A stretch of DNA of 34,955 bases from Eubacteriales bacterium (GTDB lineage Bacteria > Bacillota > Clostridia > Saccharofermentanales > DTU023). Positions 8,819 to 18,384 of the stretch are shown here, piece after piece (the first letter of the stretch is position 1; every line of letters begins with the position of its first letter). The notes beneath the pieces are model-generated. The model was not told the DNA's origin. It was given only the letters and a program-made list of their open reading frames with translations, and ran no database searches. A program made the position numbers and the translations under genes. Location: assembly GCA_028706195.1 (NCBI GenBank), contig JAQWBU010000005.1, positions 1-34,955 on the forward strand, given 5' to 3'.

Positions 8819-8851
8819 CAGTGTCACTATGACGCGTGAAGGAGGCAAGTT

Positions 8852-9808
8852 ATGATTCATTACTACAGGATCAACGACGCCGGTCAGCTGGATACCGTTT
8901 CAACAGCAGACTTAGCCGACTGGATTCATCTTGAGAGCGCTTCGGAAGCGGAGATGCTTGAGATTATAGAAAGCTATGACTTGCCTCCGGATTACTTATA
9001 CTCGACTTTGGACCCGGATGAAGTATCGCGTGCGGAACATCTGGAACAGGAAAACGTCGAGCAGCCGGTATTAATATTGTTCCTTTATCCGCTTTCCGCA
9101 GCGGCCAAATCAGATCCCGGTAATTTTCACACAAGAGCATTGTCAATTATTCTCCTGCCGAAGCTTGTAATCACCTGCTCGGCAGTCAATCCATTGTTTA
9201 TGGACGACCTTGCAAACAATCGTTTTGAAAGGGTAAGTGATCTCGAGGATATTCATGGCATTATCATTGAAGTTGCCTGGCGCATTGCCAGTTCCTTTGT
9301 TCTGGCGAGCAAAGAGGTCAGAACGCAGATGGATCAGCTGCAGAGTAAACTGCAAAAGTCTACCAAGACTGAGCATCTCTTAAAGTTGGCGGCACTCGAC
9401 AAGAGCATTATTTACTTGAATACCGCTATAGAAGAAAATAATTTAATTTTGAAAAAAATGTCTCAGCTGCCATACCTGACACACGGAGAGCAGGAAAAGG
9501 CCTGGCTGCACGACGTTATGGTTGAAAATCATCAGGCCAGCTGTATGTCGGCACAAACACGAAGAATGCTGGCGCAGCTCGACGCAACCTTTTCCAGCAT
9601 CATCCAGAATAATCTGAATGTAATCATGAAAGTGCTCACTTCATTGACAATAATCATTACGATCCCAACGATCATATCGGGTTATTGGGGGATGAATGTT
9701 AATTTGCCTTTTATGCATCACGAGCTTTCGTTTGCCTTCATACTGATACTGACTGTCGTTCTGATGATAGTGGCGATATATCTGCTCCGACGCAAAGATT
9801 TACTCTAA
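8852..9808 (+). CDS. corA: CorA-family Mg2+/divalent cation transporter
   Basis: C-terminal two-TM region with the GMN motif (ISGYWGMNVNLPF), then an RRKDLL tail. Confidence 0.9.
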   Translation: MIHYYRINDAGQLDTVSTADLADWIHLESASEAEMLEIIESYDLPPDYLYSTLDPDEVSRAEHLEQENVEQPVLILFLYPLSAAAKSDPGNFHTRALSIILLPKLVITCSAVNPLFMDDLANNRFERVSDLEDIHGIIIEVAWRIASSFVLASKEVRTQMDQLQSKLQKSTKTEHLLKLAALDKSIIYLNTAIEENNLILKKMSQLPYLTHGEQEKAWLHDVMVENHQASCMSAQTRRMLAQLDATFSSIIQNNLNVIMKVLTSLTIIITIPTIISGYWGMNVNLPFMHHELSFAFILILTVVLMIVAIYLLRRKDLL

Positions 9809-9896
9809 GTGCCATGTAACAGGTGACATGCCATGAACATGAGTAAGACGTTAGACTGTATCCGATAGATAGAATTTTACGGAAGGGGAATTTTGA

Positions 9897-10448
9897 ATGA
9901 CAAAAGTAGGAGTATTAGTAGGTAGTTTAAGGAAAGGTTCTTATTCCAGGAAATTAGCTGAGAATCTTGTTGAGTATTTTCCGGAAGTATATGAGACTGA
10001 ATTCATCGAGATAGTAAATTTGCCTTTTTATAATGAGGATCTTGACACGGGCACAGCACCGGATGAATATACTAAATTCCGCCGGAAAATGCACGACATG
10101 GATGCGTTCTTGTTTGTAACACCGGAATATAACCGTTCCGTGCCGGCAGTTTTAAAAAATGCACTGGATGTCGGTTCTCGTCCCTATGGCGACAGTGTCT
10201 GGGCAGGGAAGACAGGAGCTATTGTCAGCAATTCACCCTCAAACCTGAGTGGTTTTGGCGCCAACCATCACCTCCGCCAATCCATGGTGTTTCTGGATGT
10301 TCAGATGCTGAAACAACCTGAGGCTTATATAGCCAACATTGCTGATCTGCTCGACGAAAATGGCAAAATTAACAATGAAGGTACAGTCAAATTTCTGAAA
10401 TCGGTCATTGCGGCCTTTGTTGAACTGATTGAGACATTCAAGAAATAG
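9897..10448 (+). CDS. NADPH-dependent FMN reductase / flavodoxin-like quinone reductase
   Basis: VGVLVGSLRKGSYSRKLAENL, FVTPEYNRSVPAVLKNALD. Confidence 0.9.
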   Translation: MTKVGVLVGSLRKGSYSRKLAENLVEYFPEVYETEFIEIVNLPFYNEDLDTGTAPDEYTKFRRKMHDMDAFLFVTPEYNRSVPAVLKNALDVGSRPYGDSVWAGKTGAIVSNSPSNLSGFGANHHLRQSMVFLDVQMLKQPEAYIANIADLLDENGKINNEGTVKFLKSVIAAFVELIETFKK

Positions 10449-10470
10449 CTACAATTGAAGATTAGATAGC

Positions 10471-10507
10471 AAGAGCGGGGTTAATAATAATCCCCGCTCT
10501 TTTTTTG
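10471..10507 (+). terminator. Rho-independent terminator
   Basis: AGAGCGGGG-ttaataataat-CCCCGCTCT followed by TTTTTT. Confidence 0.9.
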
Positions 10508-10522
10508 TCTTTATATGAAAAA

Positions 10523-11818
10523 TCAGTCGGAGCGACTTGAGTTTTTGTTTAATATTCTGAACAGCAAACGCAGCAAGTGACCTGCGAAGAGGACAATTAT
10601 TCCTGCCAGAATTGTCTGCCAGGGCAGGCTAAAGGCCATCAAAATACAAAGAATCAGGCCGGCCCAGGAAATCCAGCGTGGCAGAAAACGTTCCTCTGCT
10701 TTCAATCTCAAAGCAGACAGGTTGGCAATACCGTAATAAAGCAGGATCGTGAAAGAAGCCGTCTGTGTGATGAAGGTGAGTTCACCCAACCATACAGTCA
10801 GCAGTATGATGGCGCCGCTCAGAAGAATGCCGTGGACAGGAACTCTGCTGCCTGCACTGACCCTTGCAAGTTCTTGTGGCAGATCTTTGCGTCTGGCCAT
10901 AGCGAAAAACATGCGGCTGGTGCCTAATATCTGTGACAGTAGGACCCCCATCATGGAAGTAATGCCGGCAATACCGATTACAGTCACGATACCCGGCCAG
11001 TTCATCACCTGTGCTGCCGTGAAAAGTGGTGAGCCGCCTTCTGCCATGGCGGGTGCGCCGATCGCTCCCAAAGCGACCACTGCTATCAGGCTGTATAAAA
11101 CAAAGGAAATGATCAGCGTACTGATAATTGCGCGAGGAATGTTCTTCCGCGGTTCTTTCACTTCTTCGCCGAGAGTGGCAATGCGGGCATAACCGGTAAA
11201 AGCGAAAAAGAGCACTGCAGCAGCTTCGGCAATACCCAAAAAGCCGAAGGGGGCGAATGGTACTAGATTTTCAGCATCGAATACCTCGCTGCCTGCTGAA
11301 ATAAAGTAGAGCAGGGATAGTACTGTTATGCTGACTATTACCCAGTTCAGCATACCGGCTTTCCTGATCCCGGCAATGTTGGCCAATACAAGCAGGACAA
11401 CTATTACTGTCGCGCTCCAGCGCTGGTCCAGGGCAGGGAAGAAGCCTCGTAAATAAGAAGCAAAGCCCAATGCGACCACTCCGCCGGCGGCTAATTTGCT
11501 GGCGAGAAACATCCAGCCGGCAGAAAATCCTGCCACGGGGTTCAGCAGTTCATAGGCGTACTCATACGTACCGCCGGCAGCCGGAAAGCCGGCTGCCAGC
11601 TGAGCGGAGCTCAAGCCGTTAAATGCCGCTGCCAGACCGGCTATGAGAAGTGATATCAGCATAGCGGGACCGGCGATGCCGGCCGCCACCCCTGAAACCA
11701 CAAATATTCCTGCGCCGATAACAGCTCCCAGACCGATAGCGATAGCATCTCCCAGACCTAAGGAGCGCTGTAAAGTATTCGTGGAGGCGGTTTTATTTTG
11801 ATCGTTACTACTGTTCAT
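10523..11818 (-). CDS. APC-family amino acid permease
   Basis: LGLGDAIAIGLGAVIGAGIFVVSGVAAGIAGPA, FFAFTGYARIATLGEEVKEPRKNIPRAI. Confidence 0.92.
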   Translation of the reverse strand: MNSSNDQNKTASTNTLQRSLGLGDAIAIGLGAVIGAGIFVVSGVAAGIAGPAMLISLLIAGLAAAFNGLSSAQLAAGFPAAGGTYEYAYELLNPVAGFSAGWMFLASKLAAGGVVALGFASYLRGFFPALDQRWSATVIVVLLVLANIAGIRKAGMLNWVIVSITVLSLLYFISAGSEVFDAENLVPFAPFGFLGIAEAAAVLFFAFTGYARIATLGEEVKEPRKNIPRAIISTLIISFVLYSLIAVVALGAIGAPAMAEGGSPLFTAAQVMNWPGIVTVIGIAGITSMMGVLLSQILGTSRMFFAMARRKDLPQELARVSAGSRVPVHGILLSGAIILLTVWLGELTFITQTASFTILLYYGIANLSALRLKAEERFLPRWISWAGLILCILMAFSLPWQTILAGIIVLFAGHLLRLLFRILNKNSSRSD

Positions 11819-12014
11819 GACATTCCCCTAAAAAACGCAGATTCTGTTTTTGTTCTTCTGCTTATCAGCATACTAAAAGAATGCAAAGTGTCTGTAAACC
11901 GGTTCAATCCAGAGACGCGTATTTCAGATACAATCTTGTGATAATAATAATCACGCTCACTTATGAAGAGAAGTGTTAGAATTAGGCCATCTGGCAAGAA
12001 AGATGAGGTTTTAT

Positions 12015-12434
12015 ATGAATACATTAGTTGCTTACCTTAGCAAAACCGGTCATTCGCGGAAAATTGCCACAGCAATTGCCGAAGAGCTTGATTTGCCGCT
12101 GGTAGATTTTGCCAAAGACAAGACCCTTGGAGATGAAAATGTAGATCTGCTCTTTATCGTGGGTGGACTTTATGGTGCCAAGAGCGACCCGAAGATGCTG
12201 GAGGCTGTGAAAAAGCTGGATCCCGCCAAGATCGGGAAGGTGGTCTTGCTGACTTCATGTATGAATCCTGAAGGACGACAGGACATGGTACGTGATCTGT
12301 TGACCCAAAAGGGTATTGTAGTTGCGAAAGATGAATTTAATTGTCGCGGTGGATTTCTCTTCTTTTCCCGGAAAAGACCGAACGAGGATGATGTTAAAAA
12401 AGCAATTGACTTCGCGCGCAAACAGCTCGGATAA
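12015..12434 (+). CDS. Flavodoxin-like protein
   Basis: MNTLVAYLSKTGHSRKIATAIAEEL FMN-loop-like start. The track ORF begins at 11973; ATG 12015 fits flavodoxin homology better. Confidence 0.8.
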   Translation: MNTLVAYLSKTGHSRKIATAIAEELDLPLVDFAKDKTLGDENVDLLFIVGGLYGAKSDPKMLEAVKKLDPAKIGKVVLLTSCMNPEGRQDMVRDLLTQKGIVVAKDEFNCRGGFLFFSRKRPNEDDVKKAIDFARKQLG

Positions 12435-12606
12435 TTTTCTAGCCATCACAGCATGTTAAGATATGACATCGACTGATTGGGAAAATTAATTCTTTGCTTT
12501 ATTGTAACCTCATCTTCACATATTCTAGCCAGAGTAAACCTAGAATTGAAACGTTAAACACAGTGTTTTAAATAAAAAAACTGCACGGAAAGGAGAGAGG
12601 TATTTA

Positions 12607-13833
12607 GTGAAAATAGGAATTTTCAGTGATGCTTACCTGCCCCAGATAGGTGGAGTTTCAACAGCTTCGCATTTAATCAAGAAACATCTGACAGCGCGCG
12701 GGCACAAGGTCTATGTTATTACACCATCTGACCCGAAAGAGGAAGCTGAAGCGAATGTGATACGTGTACCGAGTATGCCCTTTGTCAGTGCTAAACGCCT
12801 TGCTTTACTCTGTCCCCCCTTAACCTACAGACGGATCAAAAATCTTGATCTCGACCTTGTGCATAGTCAGACGGAATTTGCTATGGGCGATCTGGCCAGA
12901 AGGATCAGCAAAGACCTGAATATACCCCATATCCATACATTTCACACCCTTTATGAAGACTGGTTGCTGGGTCAATTAGGTGAGGGCCTCGCCAGTAAGG
13001 CCGCGCGCAACTTCATTCGTCGGTTTTCAACCAATTTCTGCAATAGTGTTGACCATATAATTGTGCCGACTCATAAAACTGAAAAGGTGCTTCTGTCTTA
13101 TGGCGTCACTACACCGCTGCAAATTCTTCCTACAGGTATCGAGCTGGATCGTTTTTCAGCTTTGGCAGCCGACCCTGATTCGAGGCTCCTGCTGCGAGAA
13201 GAGCTTGGTATCCCGCAAGCTGCCTTCGTCCTGATCTATGTTGGTCGTATTTCTCATGAAAAAGGTATCGATGAAATTCTGGAATATTTGCCGCGCCTGG
13301 TCGCAGAGAATGAAAATTTCTACTTCGTCCTGGCAGGTTCCGGTCCCCAGTTGCAGGAATACTGTAAGCAGGTCTCTGAAGCAGGACTGGAGAAGAACGT
13401 GAAATTTATCGGTCCCGTTCCCCCGGCGGAAGTACCGCGCTATTACGCCATGGGCGATGCATTTGCCAGTGCCTCGCGCAGCGAAACTCAAGGTCTGACC
13501 TATATTGAAGCAATGGCCACAGGGCTTCCCTTGCTGGTTGTTAATGACGACAGCCTTGCAGGAGTTTTCAACGAAAATGTTAATGGCTTTTCTTTTACAA
13601 GCGCTGAAGAATTTCAGCAGGGAGTCCGAATTTTAATGGCAGAACCTGAACGGCGCAAGCAAATGTCAGAAGCTGCCATCGCCACCAGTAAGCGCTTCTC
13701 AGTTGAACTGTTTGCGGAGCAAATATTGGATATTTATCAGAACCAAATTGAAATGCATCAAATGAGCCGGTCAAAAACCGCTTCACAGAGCAAAATTTTG
13801 AATTTTTTCAAAGAAAAAACCGCCAACAAATAA
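12607..13833 (+). CDS. Glycosyltransferase family 4 (GT-B), diacylglycerol glucosyltransferase-like
   Basis: MKIGIFSDAYLPQIGGVSTASHLI, HTFHTLYEDW, ILPTGIELDRF, YVGRISHEKGIDE, SRSETQGLTYIEAMATGLP. Confidence 0.88.
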   Translation: MKIGIFSDAYLPQIGGVSTASHLIKKHLTARGHKVYVITPSDPKEEAEANVIRVPSMPFVSAKRLALLCPPLTYRRIKNLDLDLVHSQTEFAMGDLARRISKDLNIPHIHTFHTLYEDWLLGQLGEGLASKAARNFIRRFSTNFCNSVDHIIVPTHKTEKVLLSYGVTTPLQILPTGIELDRFSALAADPDSRLLLREELGIPQAAFVLIYVGRISHEKGIDEILEYLPRLVAENENFYFVLAGSGPQLQEYCKQVSEAGLEKNVKFIGPVPPAEVPRYYAMGDAFASASRSETQGLTYIEAMATGLPLLVVNDDSLAGVFNENVNGFSFTSAEEFQQGVRILMAEPERRKQMSEAAIATSKRFSVELFAEQILDIYQNQIEMHQMSRSKTASQSKILNFFKEKTANK

Positions 13834-13840
13834 ACCTGTA

Positions 13841-14422
13841 TCAGCCGTGCGCTTCCAGGAGACCATGTAAACCTGAACTGGAGAGAATGCTCACAGTGCG
13901 GTTTATTTTGTCCACTGATTCTCTGGAACCGTCCTTGTACCAGAGCTCAAAAACAGCCACGAAACCGGCAGTCCAATATTCTATTGCAATTTTCAAAATT
14001 GATTTATCCAGTTCCAGCTTGCGGCTGAAGACCGACATGAGACTTATCTTCAGTGCGTCCACTATTTTTTGCACAAGGGAAGTATTGAAGCCGAATTTTT
14101 TGAAATGAGCGCGCAAGTTGACTTCATCTGAGAAAATTCGAGCCAGCTGATCATATAAGGCGAGCGGATTATTTAAGTCACTGCTCAAATCGCTCCTATT
14201 CAGAGCTTCACTGAATCTTTCGATCAATTCGTTCTCGATCTCGTCCACTAGCTGGTGAATACCGCTGTAGTGGTTATAAAATGTCTTGCGATTAATCTCA
14301 GCAGTTTCTGCAAGTTCCTTAATTGTTATTTCATCAAGATCCTTCTCTGCCAGCAAAGAGGAAAATGCATCATGAATTGAGCGTTTTGTTTTTTTGATTC
14401 TGGGATCGATGGTTTTAGTCAC
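13841..14422 (-). CDS. TetR/AcrR-family transcriptional regulator
   Basis: TKRSIHDAFSSLLAEKDLDEITIKELAETAEINRKTFYNHYSG HTH. The track start at 14485 adds 21 residues; a GTG at 14422 (VTKTIDPRIKKTK) is the likelier start. Confidence 0.85.
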   Translation of the reverse strand: MTKTIDPRIKKTKRSIHDAFSSLLAEKDLDEITIKELAETAEINRKTFYNHYSGIHQLVDEIENELIERFSEALNRSDLSSDLNNPLALYDQLARIFSDEVNLRAHFKKFGFNTSLVQKIVDALKISLMSVFSRKLELDKSILKIAIEYWTAGFVAVFELWYKDGSRESVDKINRTVSILSSSGLHGLLEAHG

Positions 14423-14469
14423 AGCAAGAGTCTTTCTACTTATTAATAATCTACAAATATTTTGAAAAC

Positions 14470-14553
14470 GAGGTATATGCCACACACAAGAATTACTTGA
14501 TGTTGTTTGTAATACACATATGTATCATAGTATACATGTGAGGCATATGTCAA
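14470..14553. promoter_or_regulatory. Divergent TetR/radical SAM control region with two GGyATATGyC sites and a central dyad
   Basis: GAGGTATATGCCAC (14470-14483), GAGGCATATGTCAA (14540-14553), and imperfect 26-nt palindrome CACATATGTATCATAGTATACATGTG (14515-14540). Confidence 0.6.
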
Positions 14554-14608
14554 AGGTGTGTAATATCTTCAATGAAAAGACATATCTAAATTCGAAAAAG
14601 GAGTCATT

Positions 14609-15985
14609 ATGGCAAAGAAATTTTTTAAAGATAGAGCCGCAATTAAAGCGACGCAAGTGGCGTTGTCTTATCTGGACAAGGATCCGGACAAAAACATCCC
14701 CCAACTGATGAGCTGGTGGGAACGGGTGGATAAGAGCGAAAAGAACGCCAATAAGCAGAAACTTTTGCGTGATATAGTTGATAGTCCTGACAACAACTGG
14801 TACCAGCTTGTACTAAGTCTCTGGGATGATATTGACAGTGGCGTGCGCAAGACTCTATTTGAAAATCTGGTTATAAACTCCTTCCTGATCGGGAACAGAG
14901 TGGAAGCCGAAAAGGGTGAAGAACATGACTGCAATGTTCCCTGGGCTATATTGATGGACCCGACTTCAGCCTGTAATCTGGAGTGCGCAGGATGCTGGGC
15001 CGCAGATTACGGTAACAAGATGAACATGGATTATGATACGCTCAATAACATTATCGAACAGGGAAAAGAGCTCGGTACCTATATGTACATCTATTCCGGC
15101 GGTGAGCCGCTGGTGCGCAAGAAAGACATTATTAGGCTCTGCGAAGAACATGACGACTGTTTCTTTTTAGCTTTCACTAACGGCACTCTGATTGACGAAA
15201 ATTTTGCCGACGAAATGTTGCGGGTCAAAAATTTTGTGCCCGCGATCAGCATTGAAGGCTTCGAGGAAGCTACCGACTCTCGTCGTGGTGAAGGTACCTA
15301 CAAGAAAGTGTTGCGCGCCATGGAAATTCTCCAAGAGAAGAAGCTGCTTTTCGGCGCTTCCTGCTGCTATACCAGTGCCAACACTGAAAGTATTGCCAGT
15401 GAAGAATTTATTGATGCTCTTATCGACTGGGGCTGCAAATTTGCCTGGTTCTTCACTTATATGCCGGTTGGAGTCAATGCTGTTCCTGAACTGCTGGCTC
15501 GCCCGGCACAGCGTGAGCTGATGTATCACAAGATCCGGGAATACCGTAAGACTAAACCTCTCTTCACCATGGACTTCTGGAATGATGGCGAATATGTTAA
15601 CGGCTGTATAGCAGGTGGCAGATCTTATTTACATATAAATGCCAACGGTGATATTGAGCCCTGTGCCTTTATCCATTATGCAGATTCCAACATACATGAA
15701 CACAGCTTGCTAGAAGCCTATCAGGCACCTTTATTCCAGGCATACCGCAAAAATCAGCCTTTTAACGAAAACCAGTTAAGGCCCTGTCCTTTACTCGACA
15801 ACGTGGGTGCCTTGACGGAAATGGTGGAAGAAAGCGGAGCGAAACCGACCGACCTGGAGTCACCGGAGGATGTTCGCGACCTGTCGGCCAAGACTATCGA
15901 TGCTGCCAATAATTGGGAGCCGGTAGCTGATAGACTATGGGAACAATCTCAGGCCGCAAAGAAAGAGCAAGCTAAAGTAAAGTAA
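14609..15985 (+). CDS. Radical SAM protein with SPASM-like C-terminal cysteines
   Basis: CNLECAGC (CX3CX2C), YSGGEPLV, FTNGTLID; later GCIAGGRSYLHINANGDIEPCAF ... RPCPLL. Confidence 0.88.
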   Translation: MAKKFFKDRAAIKATQVALSYLDKDPDKNIPQLMSWWERVDKSEKNANKQKLLRDIVDSPDNNWYQLVLSLWDDIDSGVRKTLFENLVINSFLIGNRVEAEKGEEHDCNVPWAILMDPTSACNLECAGCWAADYGNKMNMDYDTLNNIIEQGKELGTYMYIYSGGEPLVRKKDIIRLCEEHDDCFFLAFTNGTLIDENFADEMLRVKNFVPAISIEGFEEATDSRRGEGTYKKVLRAMEILQEKKLLFGASCCYTSANTESIASEEFIDALIDWGCKFAWFFTYMPVGVNAVPELLARPAQRELMYHKIREYRKTKPLFTMDFWNDGEYVNGCIAGGRSYLHINANGDIEPCAFIHYADSNIHEHSLLEAYQAPLFQAYRKNQPFNENQLRPCPLLDNVGALTEMVEESGAKPTDLESPEDVRDLSAKTIDAANNWEPVADRLWEQSQAAKKEQAKVK

Positions 15986-16010
15986 TATAAGTTTTTCCGT
16001 CAAAGATTGA

Positions 16011-16038
16011 AGAGACCACCTACTGGCAGGTGGTCTCT
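16011..16038. terminator. Terminator hairpin between convergent genes
   Basis: AGAGACCACCT-actgg-AGGTGGTCTCT. Confidence 0.7.
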
Positions 16039-16068
16039 TGTGTGTGCTTACAAATAAAATTTTTCTTC

Positions 16069-16788
16069 TTAGAGAATGCCCAGTGCGATTTCCATCATAT
16101 TGGTGAAGCTCTTCTCACGCTGCTCAGGTGTAGTCTCCCTGGACTCATAAATTGTGTCAGAGACAGTAAGCAGGCAGGCGCCTTGCTTGTCCGTAACTTT
16201 AGCGTTGTGGAACAGAGCGAAGCTTTCCATTTCTACGCAGAGGCAGTCATGGTCTTCATGCAGGATTTCCCATAAGGGGCGTTCTCCTTCCGGGGTAGCC
16301 TCATAGTAAAAGACATCACTGGAATAGGTTCTGCCTTCAAAGACAGGAAGTTCCAGTTCTTTAGCACTTTGACGCAGTTTCTCCGTCAGCTCCGGGCTGG
16401 CTTCGAGGACTTTCTTGTCATAGCCGGACTGCATCTTGGCGTAAGTAGTATCGGAGTACGCATCTGTTACCAGAATGACATCGAATAAGTCCAGTCTCTC
16501 GTCGTATGCTCCGCAGCTGCCGACGCGAATAATATTGTCAACATCGTATTCGGTATAGAGCTCGTATGAGTAGATGCCGATGGAGGGCTGACCCATACCG
16601 CTGCCCATGACAGATACAGGCTTGCCTTTATAAGTGCCGGTATAACCCAACATGCCGCGAACTTCATTGAATTTAACGGGATTGTCCAGAAAGTTTTCAG
16701 CTATGAATTTGGCCCGCAGCGGATCGCCCGGCATCAGGACTGTCTTGGCTATGTCGCCCTTTTTTGCAGAATTGTGAGGTGTAGACAT
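16069..16788 (-). CDS. deoD: Purine-nucleoside phosphorylase, DeoD type
   Basis: STPHNSAKKGDIAKTVLMPGDPLRAKFIAENFLDN, VGSCGAY, VEMESFALF. Confidence 0.95.
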   Translation of the reverse strand: MSTPHNSAKKGDIAKTVLMPGDPLRAKFIAENFLDNPVKFNEVRGMLGYTGTYKGKPVSVMGSGMGQPSIGIYSYELYTEYDVDNIIRVGSCGAYDERLDLFDVILVTDAYSDTTYAKMQSGYDKKVLEASPELTEKLRQSAKELELPVFEGRTYSSDVFYYEATPEGERPLWEILHEDHDCLCVEMESFALFHNAKVTDKQGACLLTVSDTIYESRETTPEQREKSFTNMMEIALGIL

Positions 16789-17024
16789 TCATTTTCTCCT
16801 TTTTTTCAAATCATAATCGGCTTTTGCATTTCTTAAATAATATATTAAACAAAGATTTATGAGAAGTGTGAGTCAAGAACTAACTGCAAATCGCTTACCG
16901 TAACAAGCAAAGCTCAGGACAGAAAATTTCAAGCAGTTCCAATATGCGTGATTACTTATAAATACACACACAAATTGAACAAATCATTGCAGACAAATCA
17001 TAAATAAGCCGTCGTTAGTGCTCA

Positions 17025-17054
17025 TTGACATAGTGTTTCATAGTGGGTGATACT
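17025..17054 (+). promoter_or_regulatory. Candidate promoter for the Liv-type ABC/amidase operon
   Basis: TTGACA (17025-17030), 18-nt spacer, GATACT (17049-17054). Confidence 0.5.
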
Positions 17055-17120
17055 ATCTCAAATCTAAGCATATTGTGAATAAATATAACTTAGAAATTAA
17101 TAAATGGAGAAGGTGTTAGT

Positions 17121-18323
17121 ATGAAAAAGCGAATGATTATGATCCTTGTTTTCGTCCTTGTATTGGCTCTGTCGCTTATGTCCATGGCAGGATGTGATCG
17201 AAGAGAAGGCAGTGAGTCTGTGGACAACGGAGACAAGCTTATTATTGGCGGCGCAATGTCTGTTACAGGTATTCAGGGATCACTGGATTCGCCAGCGATG
17301 GAAGGTGTTGAATTGGCAATCGCGGAGGTTAATGCCGCCGGCGGGATCGATGGTAAAATGCTGGAGTTCCGCAACATGGATTCCAAATCCGATTCGGCTA
17401 CAGCTGCTGAAGTAGCCAAACAATTGGTTGATCAGGGTGCGGTGGCTATTATCACCTCATCAGACTATGACTTCGGCGGCCCTGCTGCACGTGCAGCTCA
17501 GGAAGCCGGAATCGTTGGAATCAGTCCGAGCGCGTCATCCCCGCTGTTTGGCAGTGAGATGCTTGGAGACAAGCAGTTCACGCTGTCGATGTGGAATACA
17601 ACCATGGGTGCCGTTATGGCAGAAAAAGCATATGGCGACGGTATGCGCACCGCTTACGTCGTGACTGACGATTTTATTGATTATACAAAGAGCCTTTCAC
17701 GTTACTTTGTCGAGTGTTTTGAAAAACTTGGCGGCGAGGTCTTGCTTGAGGATGTCTTCAGCCAGGGCAGACTGGACACAGCTGCTTTGATAGCTCATTA
17801 CAAAGCTTTACCTGAAGTTCCCGATTTTATATACATCAGTTCCTATATGCCCGATCTCGGAACATTAATCAAGGAAATGCGCACAGCAGGCATTGATTCA
17901 CCAATCTACGGCGGCGATGCGTATGACGATCCGGCATTATTTGAACTACTCGGTGAGGATTTTGGCAACGACATTTACTGGGACTCACATAGCTTCAACA
18001 GTGAAGAAGCCGTACCGGGCTTCAATGAATATTACGCGGCCTATAAGGAAATGTACGGACGAGATGTCGATGCACCCTGGTCGATGGCCGGTTACGATGT
18101 CGTCATGGTATTGAGTGAAGCTATGAAGGAAGTCGGTACTGACGGCGCGAAAATGGCGAAGTATATGGAAGATAACTCATTTGAGTGTATGACCGGTACG
18201 CTTGACTGGTCGGATGCCGCGTCAGGTCATGAGCCGAACAAAGCGGCGGCTATCATGAAACTCGTGGACGGCAAGTCTGTTTTCCTGGGGTGGGCGACTC
18301 CGGAATACCTGCCTGAACCCTAA
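17121..18323 (+). CDS. Liv/Urt-type ABC transporter substrate-binding lipoprotein
   Basis: Signal peptide and lipobox (MSMAGC); IIGGAMSVTGIQGSLDSPAMEGVELAIAEVNAAGGIDGK is typical of periplasmic-binding type I proteins. Confidence 0.92.
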   Translation: MKKRMIMILVFVLVLALSLMSMAGCDRREGSESVDNGDKLIIGGAMSVTGIQGSLDSPAMEGVELAIAEVNAAGGIDGKMLEFRNMDSKSDSATAAEVAKQLVDQGAVAIITSSDYDFGGPAARAAQEAGIVGISPSASSPLFGSEMLGDKQFTLSMWNTTMGAVMAEKAYGDGMRTAYVVTDDFIDYTKSLSRYFVECFEKLGGEVLLEDVFSQGRLDTAALIAHYKALPEVPDFIYISSYMPDLGTLIKEMRTAGIDSPIYGGDAYDDPALFELLGEDFGNDIYWDSHSFNSEEAVPGFNEYYAAYKEMYGRDVDAPWSMAGYDVVMVLSEAMKEVGTDGAKMAKYMEDNSFECMTGTLDWSDAASGHEPNKAAAIMKLVDGKSVFLGWATPEYLPEP

Positions 18324-18384
18324 GCTGGCTGGCGGCAGTGCTGTCAATCACGCGTGTTTAAGGCAGGAAAAATGAGGTTAAAAC

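Noticed and set aside
10577-11192. Plus-strand ORFs (116 aa and 147 aa) antisense to the APC permease
   Set aside because: The minus-strand permease has clear family motifs; these overlapping frames lack recognisable domains.
13841-14485. TetR translation start at 14485 as given in the ORF track
   Set aside because: The extra 21 N-terminal residues precede the usual TetR N-terminus and overlap operator-like sequence; GTG 14422 is more plausible.
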